Shown piece by piece: positions 45,624-55,815 of a DNA stretch of 64,000 bases (its first letter is position 1; each line of letters begins with the position of its first letter). Both the position numbers and the translations under genes were made by a program. The DNA comes from Golubevia sp. BC0850 (lineage: Eukaryota > Basidiomycota > Exobasidiomycetes > Golubeviales > Golubeviaceae), in assembly GCA_012976225.1 (NCBI GenBank), contig JAAVVG010000003.1, positions 1-64,000 of the forward strand, in the 5' to 3' direction. A model generated the notes under the pieces. That model was given only the letters and a program-made list of their open reading frames with translations. It did no database searches and was not told the DNA's origin.

Positions 45624-48600
45624 TCAGGAAAACTTGGGATCTCTGATAACCGGACTAGACTCAACAGAGCCTGAAGGAGTCGGGATTGGAGTCGATTCTG
45701 CTGAGGCTTCTAACTTTTGAAGTTTAGGAGGAGCTAGACTTGAATTTGAGAGTAGTCGTAGTCTAGACGGGTGACCGATCTGCTTCGAATTGGATCTTCG
45801 ATGAGAAGTTGCACCAGAACTTGAGTTGCTATGAGAGAGTGATCGATGATTCGTCGGAGGAGATTGAGATCTTGATTGATGAAAGCTGACGGAAGCTGGA
45901 AAAGAAGTGGAGTTGGGGGTCGGATTTGAGGAGAAACTTGAATGTCCATTGTCGCTTCTAGAAGCATTCGCATCCTCGTTCCCACTTTGATACCCGCTTC
46001 CTAAGCTACTGAACCCAGATACTGAACCAGAGTTTGAGGTGGATCTTGGCAGGTGTAGCATTGTAGTTGAAGAGCTGTGCTCATCGAGCGAAACCACTGA
46101 ACCAGGTCTAGATGAATCAGAGCCAGAGGTTGGATACTTGCTCGAGTTTCCCAGGAAAGAGTAGAACCAGCCAGAACTTGAATTTGGAGAACTCAAATTC
46201 GGGGATCCAGAAGGGGGCGTGTTACTCGGAAGGGGCTGGTTGATCTGAGGTTTGTTGGAGAGCGATTCAGGTGGAGAAGTTCTTGACGTATCCTGGCTGG
46301 TGCAGGAAGATGGAGATCTAGCTAAACCAGAATCGTAAGCGAGACCCAGGACTGAACTCGAGGAGGAGCTGTTGGGGAGAATGACTTGAGGCGTAGCTGA
46401 AGTCGGAGATCCTTCGTTGGAAAAGATGGACATGCTTGAGAACATGTTGAGAGCAGTCCATGAGTCCAAACTCTTTCTCCTCGGATGAACGTTCGGTCTT
46501 GATCTAGGAGTGATAGTACCAAGTCGATCGGAGGAATTCGAGTAGTTGGAATCGTTCGAACTCTGATTGGTAGGAGAAACGGGCGGAGACCTGTCGCTCA
46601 AAGCTCGAGACATGGATTGAGTCCAAGAATGATTGGATCCGGAGCTAGAATTTGAATTCGAGTTTGAGCCGACAATTCGACTCTTTGGAGCGGCATGTGT
46701 GTTGAGGCTTCTATTTGAGATCTCGCTTCCCGATCTCTCCAAAGCTGCAGCTCTCTCACCAAAAGACATGGAGGATGTAACTGGTCTTCTATGCCGCATG
46801 ATGATCTGTGGTCTGATTTGAAGTTCGGATGAAGAAGAGGAAGGACTTGAAGGATTGCTTGTGAGGGAAGTAGCTCTTGAATGTGAGTCCGAGAATTGGA
46901 TTGATTGACTCCCACCACTGCCACTAGAATGATCCAGTCTATTTGATCGAAGACTCGATTCTCGAGAAGATGAGAAAGTTGGAGATGGATGAGATTCTCC
47001 TTGACATAGAGGAGAAGAGTTCTCTTGTTCCCTTTGATCGATCTGAACTCCTGATTTCGATGAGTCTCCTGTAATTTTGGAAGTGGGCGATACCTCATCG
47101 ATGCTAATCGAAGCTATTCCTTCTCCAACGCTTCCTAAGATTGAACCAGGTCTGGGATGGGTTGATCTAGCGCTCACTCTTCTGGTGGCATGAGATGCTG
47201 GAGTACCTGGAAGTTTGAAGGTGTTCGGGTTGCTCCCTTGATGTCCTTCATCAGTTCCAGCGTGGGTAGGTGTGAAGTAGCTGTTGACACCTCCGAGGCT
47301 TTCTCCACTTTTGTTGAAGGCGACGTTCGAGAGAGGCAGGGAGATCCTTCTTTCTCTAGAGGCCGCATCTATAGCATAAGAACTAGATCTTGAGGTCGAA
47401 GGTCTCTGAGAGGAGGGCACCAGTAGATCTGTTTGGGAGGTCCAGTTTCCGTCGATAAAGAGAGCCGATTGGGGAGACAGCGACCTGACGTGAGAAGGGT
47501 TGTTGCCTGATCTGACTCTATTGATGCTCGAAGTTGAGGTTTGAGACAAGGCTTGACTCGTTGGGTTTGAATGAGAGTGAGGCGATTCTTGACCACTTCG
47601 TTGAGATCCTGAGCGGGATAGGTGAGACCCGGCAGAGGTGGTTCTCGTCATTTGACCCGAAACCTGACGAGAGGTAGCTGCAGAGGCCAATTGAGCAGCC
47701 AAAGGATCCGTTCGAAGCCACTCGACGACTAGATCGAACGTAGTTAAGGCCCATCTGAGCACCACGATAAATGCAAGAGAAAAAGGTCAGAACCAGAAAA
47801 AGTACGACATCGATGTTTTCGACGTCTTCAAATTTCTGCTCACCTCTTCTCATTCTCGACCTCTTCACTTCCAAAAGCCTTGATGTAAGCCAACTTGCTG
47901 ACCAAATCAGAACAACCCGATTGAATGATCAAATAAGCCAACGTCGGAATTAAATCATCAGTCGATAATTTCAGATCCGTCCTAACTTCCTTCTTCCCAT
48001 CAACAGAAGAAGCAGAAGAGAAGTTGCGATTCAAGTTCGTTTGCTGAAAAGCTGAACAAGAGGAGGATCTACTATTTGAAAAGGTTTCCGAAGAATCAAG
48101 TCTAAGTGAAGGGGCTTTCTCTGTGAAAGCGTTTCCGATCTCGGTGAGAACGTTTCCAAAGGTTTCAATAGTTTCTTGAGGAGTGTGAATATCTTTAGAG
48201 ATCATGAATTGATGTCTCTCATCGGAAAGAGAACAACTAGAAACCAATTCCAGAATCTCTTTTTCGAATCCAAAAGGATCGCTTAAGAACCTAGTGAGTT
48301 CAAGTTGAATCTCATTCTCTTCTTCGATTGAGCCAGTTTCAACTCCTAAACCTCTAACCATTCTAACAGCCATTCTCAGCCTCTTTTCGCCATCGTCTTG
48401 AACTTTGAACCCTTCCAAATTCTCACAATTCGAGATTGCTGAATTCCTCCTTGATGAATCGACTCCAAGGTATTCTGAATGGGGAGTCCTGTCAACGAAA
48501 CTACATCTAGAGGTAGGTCTGTTATTGTTGGAAGTTGGTCTTGAGAAGTGATCAGTTCCAAAATCTTGGATGGATTCCTCTCCTGCTAAATTCAAATTCT

Positions 48601-51026
48601 TCTCTTTCCAGACTTTCTCAATTCCTAATTCCTTCATCCCAATCCCACCATTTCTATAATTTCTCAAAATCAGATTCAAATTCTCGTCTCCATCTCTCAC
48701 TGATTTCTTAATGGGAGAATAGAATTTGGAGAACATCAACCCAGAGGCTAAATTCTTTACGATAGGTTTGAGGTTTGATTTCAAATTGAAAAGACTCGTC
48801 GGATTGATTTGAGAAACTGGCTCCCAATTTGAAGGTGTTTGACTGTTTTCCAGAAGACTTTTCACTTGAGCGTCGATCCAATCAAAGCAAGGTCTGTAAA
48901 TCTTTTCTTCGACTTTCCTTGAGGAATATTCTTCGAATCCAGTGACATAGACGAAAGATCTCATTGAATCTACGCAGATCATTAGATATCCGAGAAGACT
49001 TCGAACCAAAGTTTCCACAGATTTGACGTCAGACGAAGACATTTGAACCGAAGAACTTGAAGTGTTGGGTGGTAGGAGTAGAGATGGAGAGAATGAAAGA
49101 AGCTTCGATAGGTCCAGCAGTAGTCTCGGAAAATGAACAGCTGTTGAATCGTTGAGAAAATAAGGAAATGAGTCACCATTGATGGCGAGTCTGAAAGGAA
49201 GAGCAGCAAGCGTCAAAGAAAACCCACTCACCTATCTGAACTACCTCTTTTTTTCCATCCCCACCATCTCTCAAAGAGCCCTTCATCCTAGTCAAAAGAG
49301 GAGAAGAATTCCTCCTATTCTTCCCCCCTTTCCCAGGAAACGCTCCTGAGACTGGAAGTCCAAAGCCTGAACCTAAATCTTCTCTCCCTCTGGCCTGTAG
49401 ATTCACAGCCATGTTCGACGCCTCAGATGGTTGTGATTCAGAACCAGAAGTGACAATTTGATGTTCATCCGAGAGAGCTTTACTAGGGAAAGCAATAGAA
49501 TGGCTAGGAGAAGGAGGACCGGAGGGATTAAAACCTAATCGACTCCCTTCTGACGTATTCGAAATTTTAGAATTTGAGGTTGGAAAGCCAAGTGGAACTC
49601 CATCGATTCTATCTGATGTTGAAGGTTTCATTCCCTCGATTTCATCTTCATCTTCATCATTAATTTGACTTTCTCTCCATTCCCTTTCTAAATCTTCCAA
49701 GTCAAGTGGTAAAACCAATCCATCAACATTGATGACTCTAACCCTTCTTCTTTTCGCTGAATTTCTATTCTTCTCAATCTCAAGCTTTCGAGCTTTCTCC
49801 AACTCCCTTTCCTTTTGTTCTAAAGCTTGAGTCTTTTCCTTTCTCTCCTTTTCCCTAACATAAGACGCTCTAGATAAAACTTCGAATCCTGCGATAGTTA
49901 ACCTTCGAGCTAGTTGTGGAGGGACATCTGTTTGAGTTCTTTGATTGGAAGAAGATGGTTTTGAGGTAGAATGGTGGTCGAAAGTAGAAGTGGGAGTTGG
50001 GTTTGGATTCGGATAAACAGTGATTTCTCCCGTCACTTTTAAAGTTTTATGTAAAGTCTTTCTTATTGACTTTTCAGATCCTTGAAGGTTCCCCTCGTTA
50101 TTAGAAGACCAACCAATATTCAACCTAACTTCTTCAACTTGATTCGAAAGTGACAATTCGATCTTTAAACCTAGATCCTCCCAATTCTTGGCCTCTTGTT
50201 CTTTCTTCTTTCCAGAAATCTTTGAATGATCTGAATGACCAACCTCTCTAGTGAATCGAGTATGAGACCTAACATCTTGGTCTAAAGCCTCAGTAACCAA
50301 TTTCCTCTGCTCCTCATCTTCATCAACCTTTCCCTTTCCTTGATTAGGCTTCACCTTCTCATTCCCAACTCCTTTCCAAACTCCCTCAACTTGATCTTCC
50401 GTGAGACAATGTGCACCCAACCATTCTAAATTTCCCTCCCATTGCCTGCCGAGCGTCTTGAGACTGTTCAAATTAGGTAGAAGTACCAGACTTGAAGCTT
50501 CCCATGCTTTCGAAAGTTTAGGATCCGAAGTCAAAAGATTGTATATCGGATTCAAATCTGGATCATCATCTTCGTCTTCATCTTCTTGTTGAGATGAGGA
50601 GGTAGAAACTGAAGATTGAGATGGAGAAAGAGGTACTTGTCCTTGTGATCCTGAGCTCTGCTCTGATTGAAATACCGGAGCTTTAAATTCATTGTAACTG
50701 TTTGAATTCAAGAAACCGTTTGAACCAAGTGTTGAAGCTCTTCTTCTAGAGTTAGAATGGGATGATGATCCATCAGCAAGTGATGAATCGGTCAGAGGTC
50801 CATAATAACTGTTCTTCTTACTCCTCTTGGAGTTGGATCTTGAAGTCGAAGCTGCCGAATTGAGTGAAGAAGTTGTTAGAATCGGGTGTTGAAAGGATTG
50901 AGATCTTGAATGAGAGAAACTCGATGATGATGACTGGCCAGAAGGTGAAGGAGATTGAGAGGGTGAGTTTGGATGTTTGGATTTCTTCTTTGTTAAGAAT
51001 AAGAACTTTTGAAAGGCTGATGCCAT
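45624..51026 (-). CDS. large VPS9-domain protein, Rab5-GEF-like
   Basis: Three exons: 49232-51026, 47844-49140 and 45624-47754; 1,740 residues. The VPS9 core spans the exon 2/exon 3 junction: TDDLIPTLAYLIIQSGCSDL, VSKLAYIKAFGSEEVENEKR, WALTTFDLVVEWL, and it is preceded by helical segments (LKPIVKNLASGLMF, FGNVLTEIGNAF) as in Vps9/Rabex. VPS9 domains exchange nucleotide on Rab5-type GTPases at early endosomes. More than half of the protein is Ser/Asn-rich and disordered, with no further domain that I recognise. The exon 1/2 intron must end at the CAG near 49141: a nearer CAG at about 49196 gives the wrong frame. Confidence 0.8.
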
Positions 51027-51498
51027 TTTATGGGGATGGGGAAAGGATTATGGAGAAGATAAGAAAGAGGATGGAGGGGAAAAGATAGAGGGTTGCTATT
51101 CACAGTTAATCGAGGATTGATGATGAACGGAAGAGAAGAGGATGACTTTCCCTTTGCTTCCCCTCAAAAGGATGAGAAAAGGTGGAAGGAAGGGAAAGGA
51201 AAGAAAATGAGCAGAAAAGAAGGAAAGAGAAAGGAGATGGGAGATGGGAGATGGGGTCCTGAAGGTCCCTTTGTGAGTGAGTGTTCGGCATCCTCTAGCC
51301 GTATCGACCTCAATCCCACTCCTCACATTTACAATGATTCTGATTTCTTCTTAACCATTCTTTCAACCTTTACAATTGTTTCAGTTTTCACCATCTTCTT
51401 CACTTCCAAGACTCTTCACGTGCTCAAGTTGACCTCTTCACACTTCGAGACGCGTCGGTCTGTTGTTCTACAAGAACCCACCATCAGCTTGAAAAAGG
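51027..51498. promoter_or_regulatory. divergent upstream region (VPS9 gene / CENP-L candidate)
   Basis: 472 bp between two start codons in head-to-head order. Both strands carry open but compositionally biased frames that I take as non-coding. Confidence 0.35.
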
Positions 51499-52925
51499 AT
51501 GAGCCAAACGAAACAGAAACCTTCCAAGAACAAGAAAAGAGTTGATCAAGATCAAGATGAGAATTGGGCAACAATTCAAAGTGAGATACTTTTCCTGATG
51601 CTTGCTTGAGGCTTGATGCTGATACTACCTACTACCCTCATCTCCTTCATCTCCCCATACCCTTCACTCAGGAACTCTTCTATCTCGAACTTTACATCTT
51701 CACTCATTATCTCCAATAAACGTTCCTCTTCTATCGTCCTCATCCTCATCCTCAGCTTCAACTTCAACGCCTCTCCTATCTTCTCCACTCTTCACCTCTC
51801 TCTCATCTCAACTTCTATCCTACCTAAATCTACGTCTATCAGATCCAACAGATCCAACTTCTCTGATTTCAAATGATCCAACTTCAACTTCTGATCTTCA
51901 AGATGATCTCACCACGCGGAATGCTAACAACAAAAGAAGAAGGATAGAGATGAACAAAGTGGGTAAAGTTAGGATGGCAAAGTTGGAGTTAGAACTGGAT
52001 GATGATGATGATGATGATGGTCGGCAAGAAGAGGAAGATCAAAAACTTTGGTGTGTAGAGATCGAAATGGGAAAACCAGCAGAGGAAAATGGAGAGAACG
52101 CTTCAAAGAAGTCAAAGGGTTCTGATGGTGAATCTACTACTACCACTTCAACTTCAGCCTCATCTGAACCTCAAATCTCGAATTTCTGTCACTTAATCTT
52201 TTGTCCTGATCTATCAAAGAAGCATCAAAATAGGAGCAAAGATAAGAAGAAGAGAAGCAAAGGTGATAGGTCCTTAAACTTCCCATTACTCTTGACCAAA
52301 CATTCAACTTCCACCGATCCAATCACCTCTAGATTCATCTTGAATTTCGCCCTAGAATGGTTCACTACTAGATTTGATTGTAGGATCTCTTCTTCCTCAA
52401 GCTCTTCATCAACTACTGAGGTTACAAGCGGAATGGAGGCCAATTTAGAAGCTAGATTCAAAGGGTTTGAATTGGAGGAATTGGCAGAGGAGATTGTTGA
52501 GGAAGGGTTGGGATTGGGTTTGAGTCCAAAGGAGAGTAGAATTGAAGATAAGATTCATGACAAAGGTCAGAAACCTATTGAAATGGCTTGGTTATTACCT
52601 TCTCAAGTTGGATCAGCTAGTTCAAAACAAAGTGGAATTCAAATGACGAAGTCGAATGGTCCTAGCCCTAAATTATCTCAATTAACTTTAACTGTTCCTT
52701 GGAAGGTTTGTTTTGAGATGTTGAAAGGAGATGGAGAGAATAGAAGAGGAGATTCAAGTGATGGTGAGTTCTCTTTGCTGTCCTTTCATTGAGGTTCGAT
52801 TCGGTTTGGTCGATATGGAGGAAGACCTTCTGAATAATTCGGATTGGCTTCAAAATTTCAATTGCACCGTTGCTGAGCCATCTGCGGTCGTCACCGAAGG
52901 TCTACGCGGAGAGAAAAGAGAGTAG
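51499..52925 (+). CDS. CENP-L / Fta1-like inner kinetochore protein (candidate)
   Basis: Three exons: 51499-51580, 51672-52763 and 52825-52925; 424 residues. Exon 1 ends ENWATIQ and exon 2 opens TLLSRTLHLHSLSPINVPLL, like the N-terminal WT..RLSPL segment of CENP-L/Fta1. A Ser-rich stretch, an acidic run (DDDDDDDG) and a basic stretch follow. The C-terminal half has SRFILNFALEWFTTRFDCRI, then KPIEMAWLLPSQ and LSQLTLTVPWKVCFEML, matching the order of helix and beta motifs of the CENP-L fold. CENP-L pairs with CENP-N on centromeric nucleosomes in the CCAN. The match is from remembered patterns, and the last exon boundary (GAAG acceptor) is weak. Confidence 0.5.
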
Positions 52926-53239
52926 TTTTCCAAAAGAACGAAGGTTCTCTCTCAAAAGCGTTCTTCCCTCTCCAAGACTTTTCTCCATGCTACATGCTTG
53001 ATCCTCAAACAACTTCTGAAAACCGAAAAAGGAAAGTTGAATTCAAGCATTTACTCTTCAAGTTTTACTGATATCACTCTTCTGCTCCCCCCCTCCCTTT
53101 TTTCTCTCTATTTACAGACCCTCGTCCTCTCCTCCCCCTACTCTCACACTACCTCTCCCTTCACACTTCTCTCCCACTACATCTCTTCACCTTAACAAGA
53201 GTCGGTGTTCTAGGAATCAATCTAGGAGGTGGAAGGATC
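52926..53239. other. pyrimidine-rich intergenic stretch
   Basis: C/T runs on the + strand near 53090-53190 and no gene. It may be the 3' region of the CENP-L candidate. Confidence 0.35.
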
Positions 53240-54133
53240 AAAATCGAAAAGTTGATCTCTTCTGAAAGAGATGGTGAAGATGAGGATCAAGTTGAAGAGA
53301 GGGAGAGAAGGACTGAAACAAGAAATAGAAAAAGAGTCTGGATTGTTCTGAGGGGGTTGAGTGGAGTTGCTTAGAGAGGAATGTCGGGAGGAGGATAACG
53401 ATTTCGGATGGGTCACGTCTTCGCAACTCTTTCTTTGCGAGCAGTTTGTTCTCATGTTATGTGATGTAGTTTTATGGTTGACAGAATTCGGAATATACCA
53501 CCACCACCTGCGTTTTGACGACTCGCAAAACTTTGGACAGGAGACGTTGGGTCTGAATAATCTCCACACTTAACAACGGAAAAGATAGCTTCCACGGCTC
53601 CAAAACAAAAGGATCTGAGCTTAAGATGTTGAGCGTTTTGAAGGCTGAGAAATTCGAACTGTTTGATTCTGAGGGAAAGACTCTGAGGAGACGAAGGTGC
53701 TTCAAGGCCGAGTAAGAATTGGTGAGACTGGAGAGAAGATCTGTGAAGAGCTTTCCAATGGACTGTTTTCCGGGAAGCGTGGTTGCACCTCCGATTCCAT
53801 TAAATTCAAAGAGTCGAACGAATCAGTGACCTGAAGAATCGATACATTGCGGTCGAAGATTTCTTATCATCCCCATCACTCCATCTTTCCATTTTAACCA
53901 TCCTTGAAGGTGGAAAAAGCATCATCCCAGAAAAGTTTTGGCTTTAAACCTTTCGAGCAGGGTGCTTTACTTCTGAAAACTCTTCGAAAGCTTCCGAATA
54001 CTCCAATAGGTTGCCTCTCTCCTTTCCATTCTTTCCCAATCTCTCGTTTCTCTGCCCAGCTCCTGATGAATGAGGCGAGTAGAGGAATGAAGTAATCTGG
54101 TAGTGTACCGAAGCTAGCAGGACCCTTCTTCAA
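53240..54133 (-). pseudogene. remnant of an LRR-type (possibly F-box family) gene
   Basis: On the minus strand several pieces read like leucine-rich protein in shifting frames: GTLPDYFIPLLASFIRSW near 54100, GKLFTDLLSSLTNSYSALKH near 53720, then LRLLRVFPSESNSSNFSAF and FKTLNILSSDPF down to about 53550. The style resembles the LRR part of the decayed F-box genes at 30.6 and 54.5 kb. I could not join the pieces with good splice sites, and a stop precedes the first leucine-rich run. It may be a decayed F-box/LRR gene or a gene with unresolved introns. Confidence 0.32.
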
Positions 54134-54483
54134 GTTTTTGATGCTTACTAATTCAAAGCTGGGAAGGAGAGAGAGAGAGACGAAACCAGCATAGACTCAT
54201 GATTTGTGATGTCAACAAAGTGCAAGTACTATATGCATTCACTACTCACTTCTGCTTCTTCGAAGGCAGGGGAGTGGTCGATCTGAAGTTGAAGACTCAA
54301 AAGATTGATGGTTCTGAAAGAAAAAAAAGGGGGTCCGAGTTTTCTTTCCTGGCTGTAGCTGAAGGGAATGCGCAATCTCATCCGCTTATTTAAAAGAGGG
54401 AAAGAAATCTTTCATCCTCCTTCTTCTTCTCCCTTTCATTCCATTTCATCGAATCATCGATTTCAAGTTCAAGGTATTCCAAC
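54134..54483. promoter_or_regulatory. upstream region of the second F-box locus
   Basis: 350 bp. A run of TTCTTCTTCTC and similar pyrimidine words just before the ATG at 54484 looks like a normal fungal 5' leader, which suggests the downstream locus was once expressed. Confidence 0.35.
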
Positions 54484-55630
54484 ATGACACCATCCGTCGA
54501 AACTCCATCATCTGCCAAAGCAGCATCACTCAATTCAACCTCGAACGAAGCTTCGTTCCCAACACTTCTCTCAACTCAACCCTTGACTTCAAACTCCAAT
54601 CAACCGGATTCGCCTCTAACAATCAATGACTGGGTCAGGATTCTCAATCAACTTGATCTTCTTCAACTTAGATCGATTCGTGGTGTATGCCGCCTCTTCC
54701 AAAAGCCAAGACATCAGAAGAGAGAAAGATAAGATGCAATCTAACAAACCTCCCATCAGAAGTCTGGGTTTATGATATCATGGATAGACTCAACAAATCA
54801 CAGTTGAAGAAGGCAGAAAGTCTATGTCAATTGTTTAGAAATCACGTCTGCCAGAATCAGGGCTGATTTCGGAGATTTGTTCTTCACGTTCCACTTCTGG
54901 CATCTTCAACATCGAATTGAACCCCGCTTTCACCACCAAAGGAAAGTCAAGATACACTGTCTACAGACGCTCTAATAATTCAGTCGTTTCAGGTCTGACC
55001 GGGTAACTCATGGGAAGGATTCCACAGGTGCCTTTCACTTCGAGGAAAGTAAGAAAGGCTTAAGATTGAAGACCCATCCTATTGGCTCTGAAACAGCATC
55101 TAGACCCGCAGTCAGTTGGTTCAGGTTCACTTTCGAGAAAGATGGGGCTTCCATAAAGGAAGCTCAGAGGGGGCAATTACCGTTTACGACATCATGTCAC
55201 ATTGGAGAGCTTTAAAAAGAGGCAAAAGGATGGCTTCCTGGTATGCGCTTGAGAAGAAATACACCGATTACAGGTTGAAAGAGAAAGTGCCTTCTAGAAC
55301 AACCGTATTTATCCCAGAGGCTGGGATGGTGGGGAAATTGATCAAGATCGACTCTTCCATTGGCTTAGAGATCTCTAACTGCAACCCCGAATGGTGCGTA
55401 GCGACAGGTAAGAAGGAGCTAGCGAGGGGAAAATTCTTCCTGATCTCCTTCCGCCGATTCACTGATATCCAATTATTCTCTCAAATTCTGTCCCTATTCA
55501 GCATCCAAGACACGACATCAATCCAGACGATCTGAGGTGCGACAACGAAGATCTAGGTTGCAGCGATCCAGAATGCGAGAATTGCACCGACTACGACGAT
55601 TACATTAAGACGGAGTTTTCGACAACATGA
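54484..55630 (+). pseudogene. decayed F-box gene with two F-box-like segments
   Basis: The first frame starts cleanly (MTPSVETPSSAKAAS) and contains an F-box-like helix set, TINDWVRILNQLDLLQLRSI and RGVCRLFQ. A second F-box-like segment follows in another frame from about 54705: LTNLPSEVWVYDIMDRLNK, then AESLCQLFRNHV. After that, protein-like pieces alternate among frames: SGIFNIELNPAFTTKGKSRY, then VTHGKDSTGAFHFEESKK, then the frame at 55116-55535 (RTTVFIPEAGMVGKLIKIDS). A last acidic, cysteine-bearing piece (INPDDLRCDNEDLGCSDPEC) ends at 55630. A stop at about 54865 and several frame changes argue for decay. An alternative is many tiny introns. Confidence 0.52.
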
Positions 55631-55815
55631 GCTGTAGTTTGATTCGGACCCTTTCTAAATACAGTTGAATATTAATCAACCGATCACAGATCACAGAGAT
55701 TGTTCCTGCCAATACACAAAGTCCAACTGAAAAGCAAACCTTGATCTGATCACGAAATGTTTGTGCAAAGTTCTATTTTTTCCTAACTTGATATGAACTA
55801 CACAATCACTACTTG

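Noticed and set aside
49197-49231. A very short intron in the VPS9 gene ending at the CAG near 49196
   Set aside because: It joins exon 1 to a frame that lacks the conserved helices and soon stops. The CAG near 49141 keeps the coding frame and gives a normal 90-nt intron with a CTCAAC branch-like site.
51613-51876. Hydrophobic frame suggesting a membrane protein
   Set aside because: It is the shadow of CENP-L candidate exon 2, whose Ser/Leu-rich coding reads Ile/Leu-rich in the next frame.
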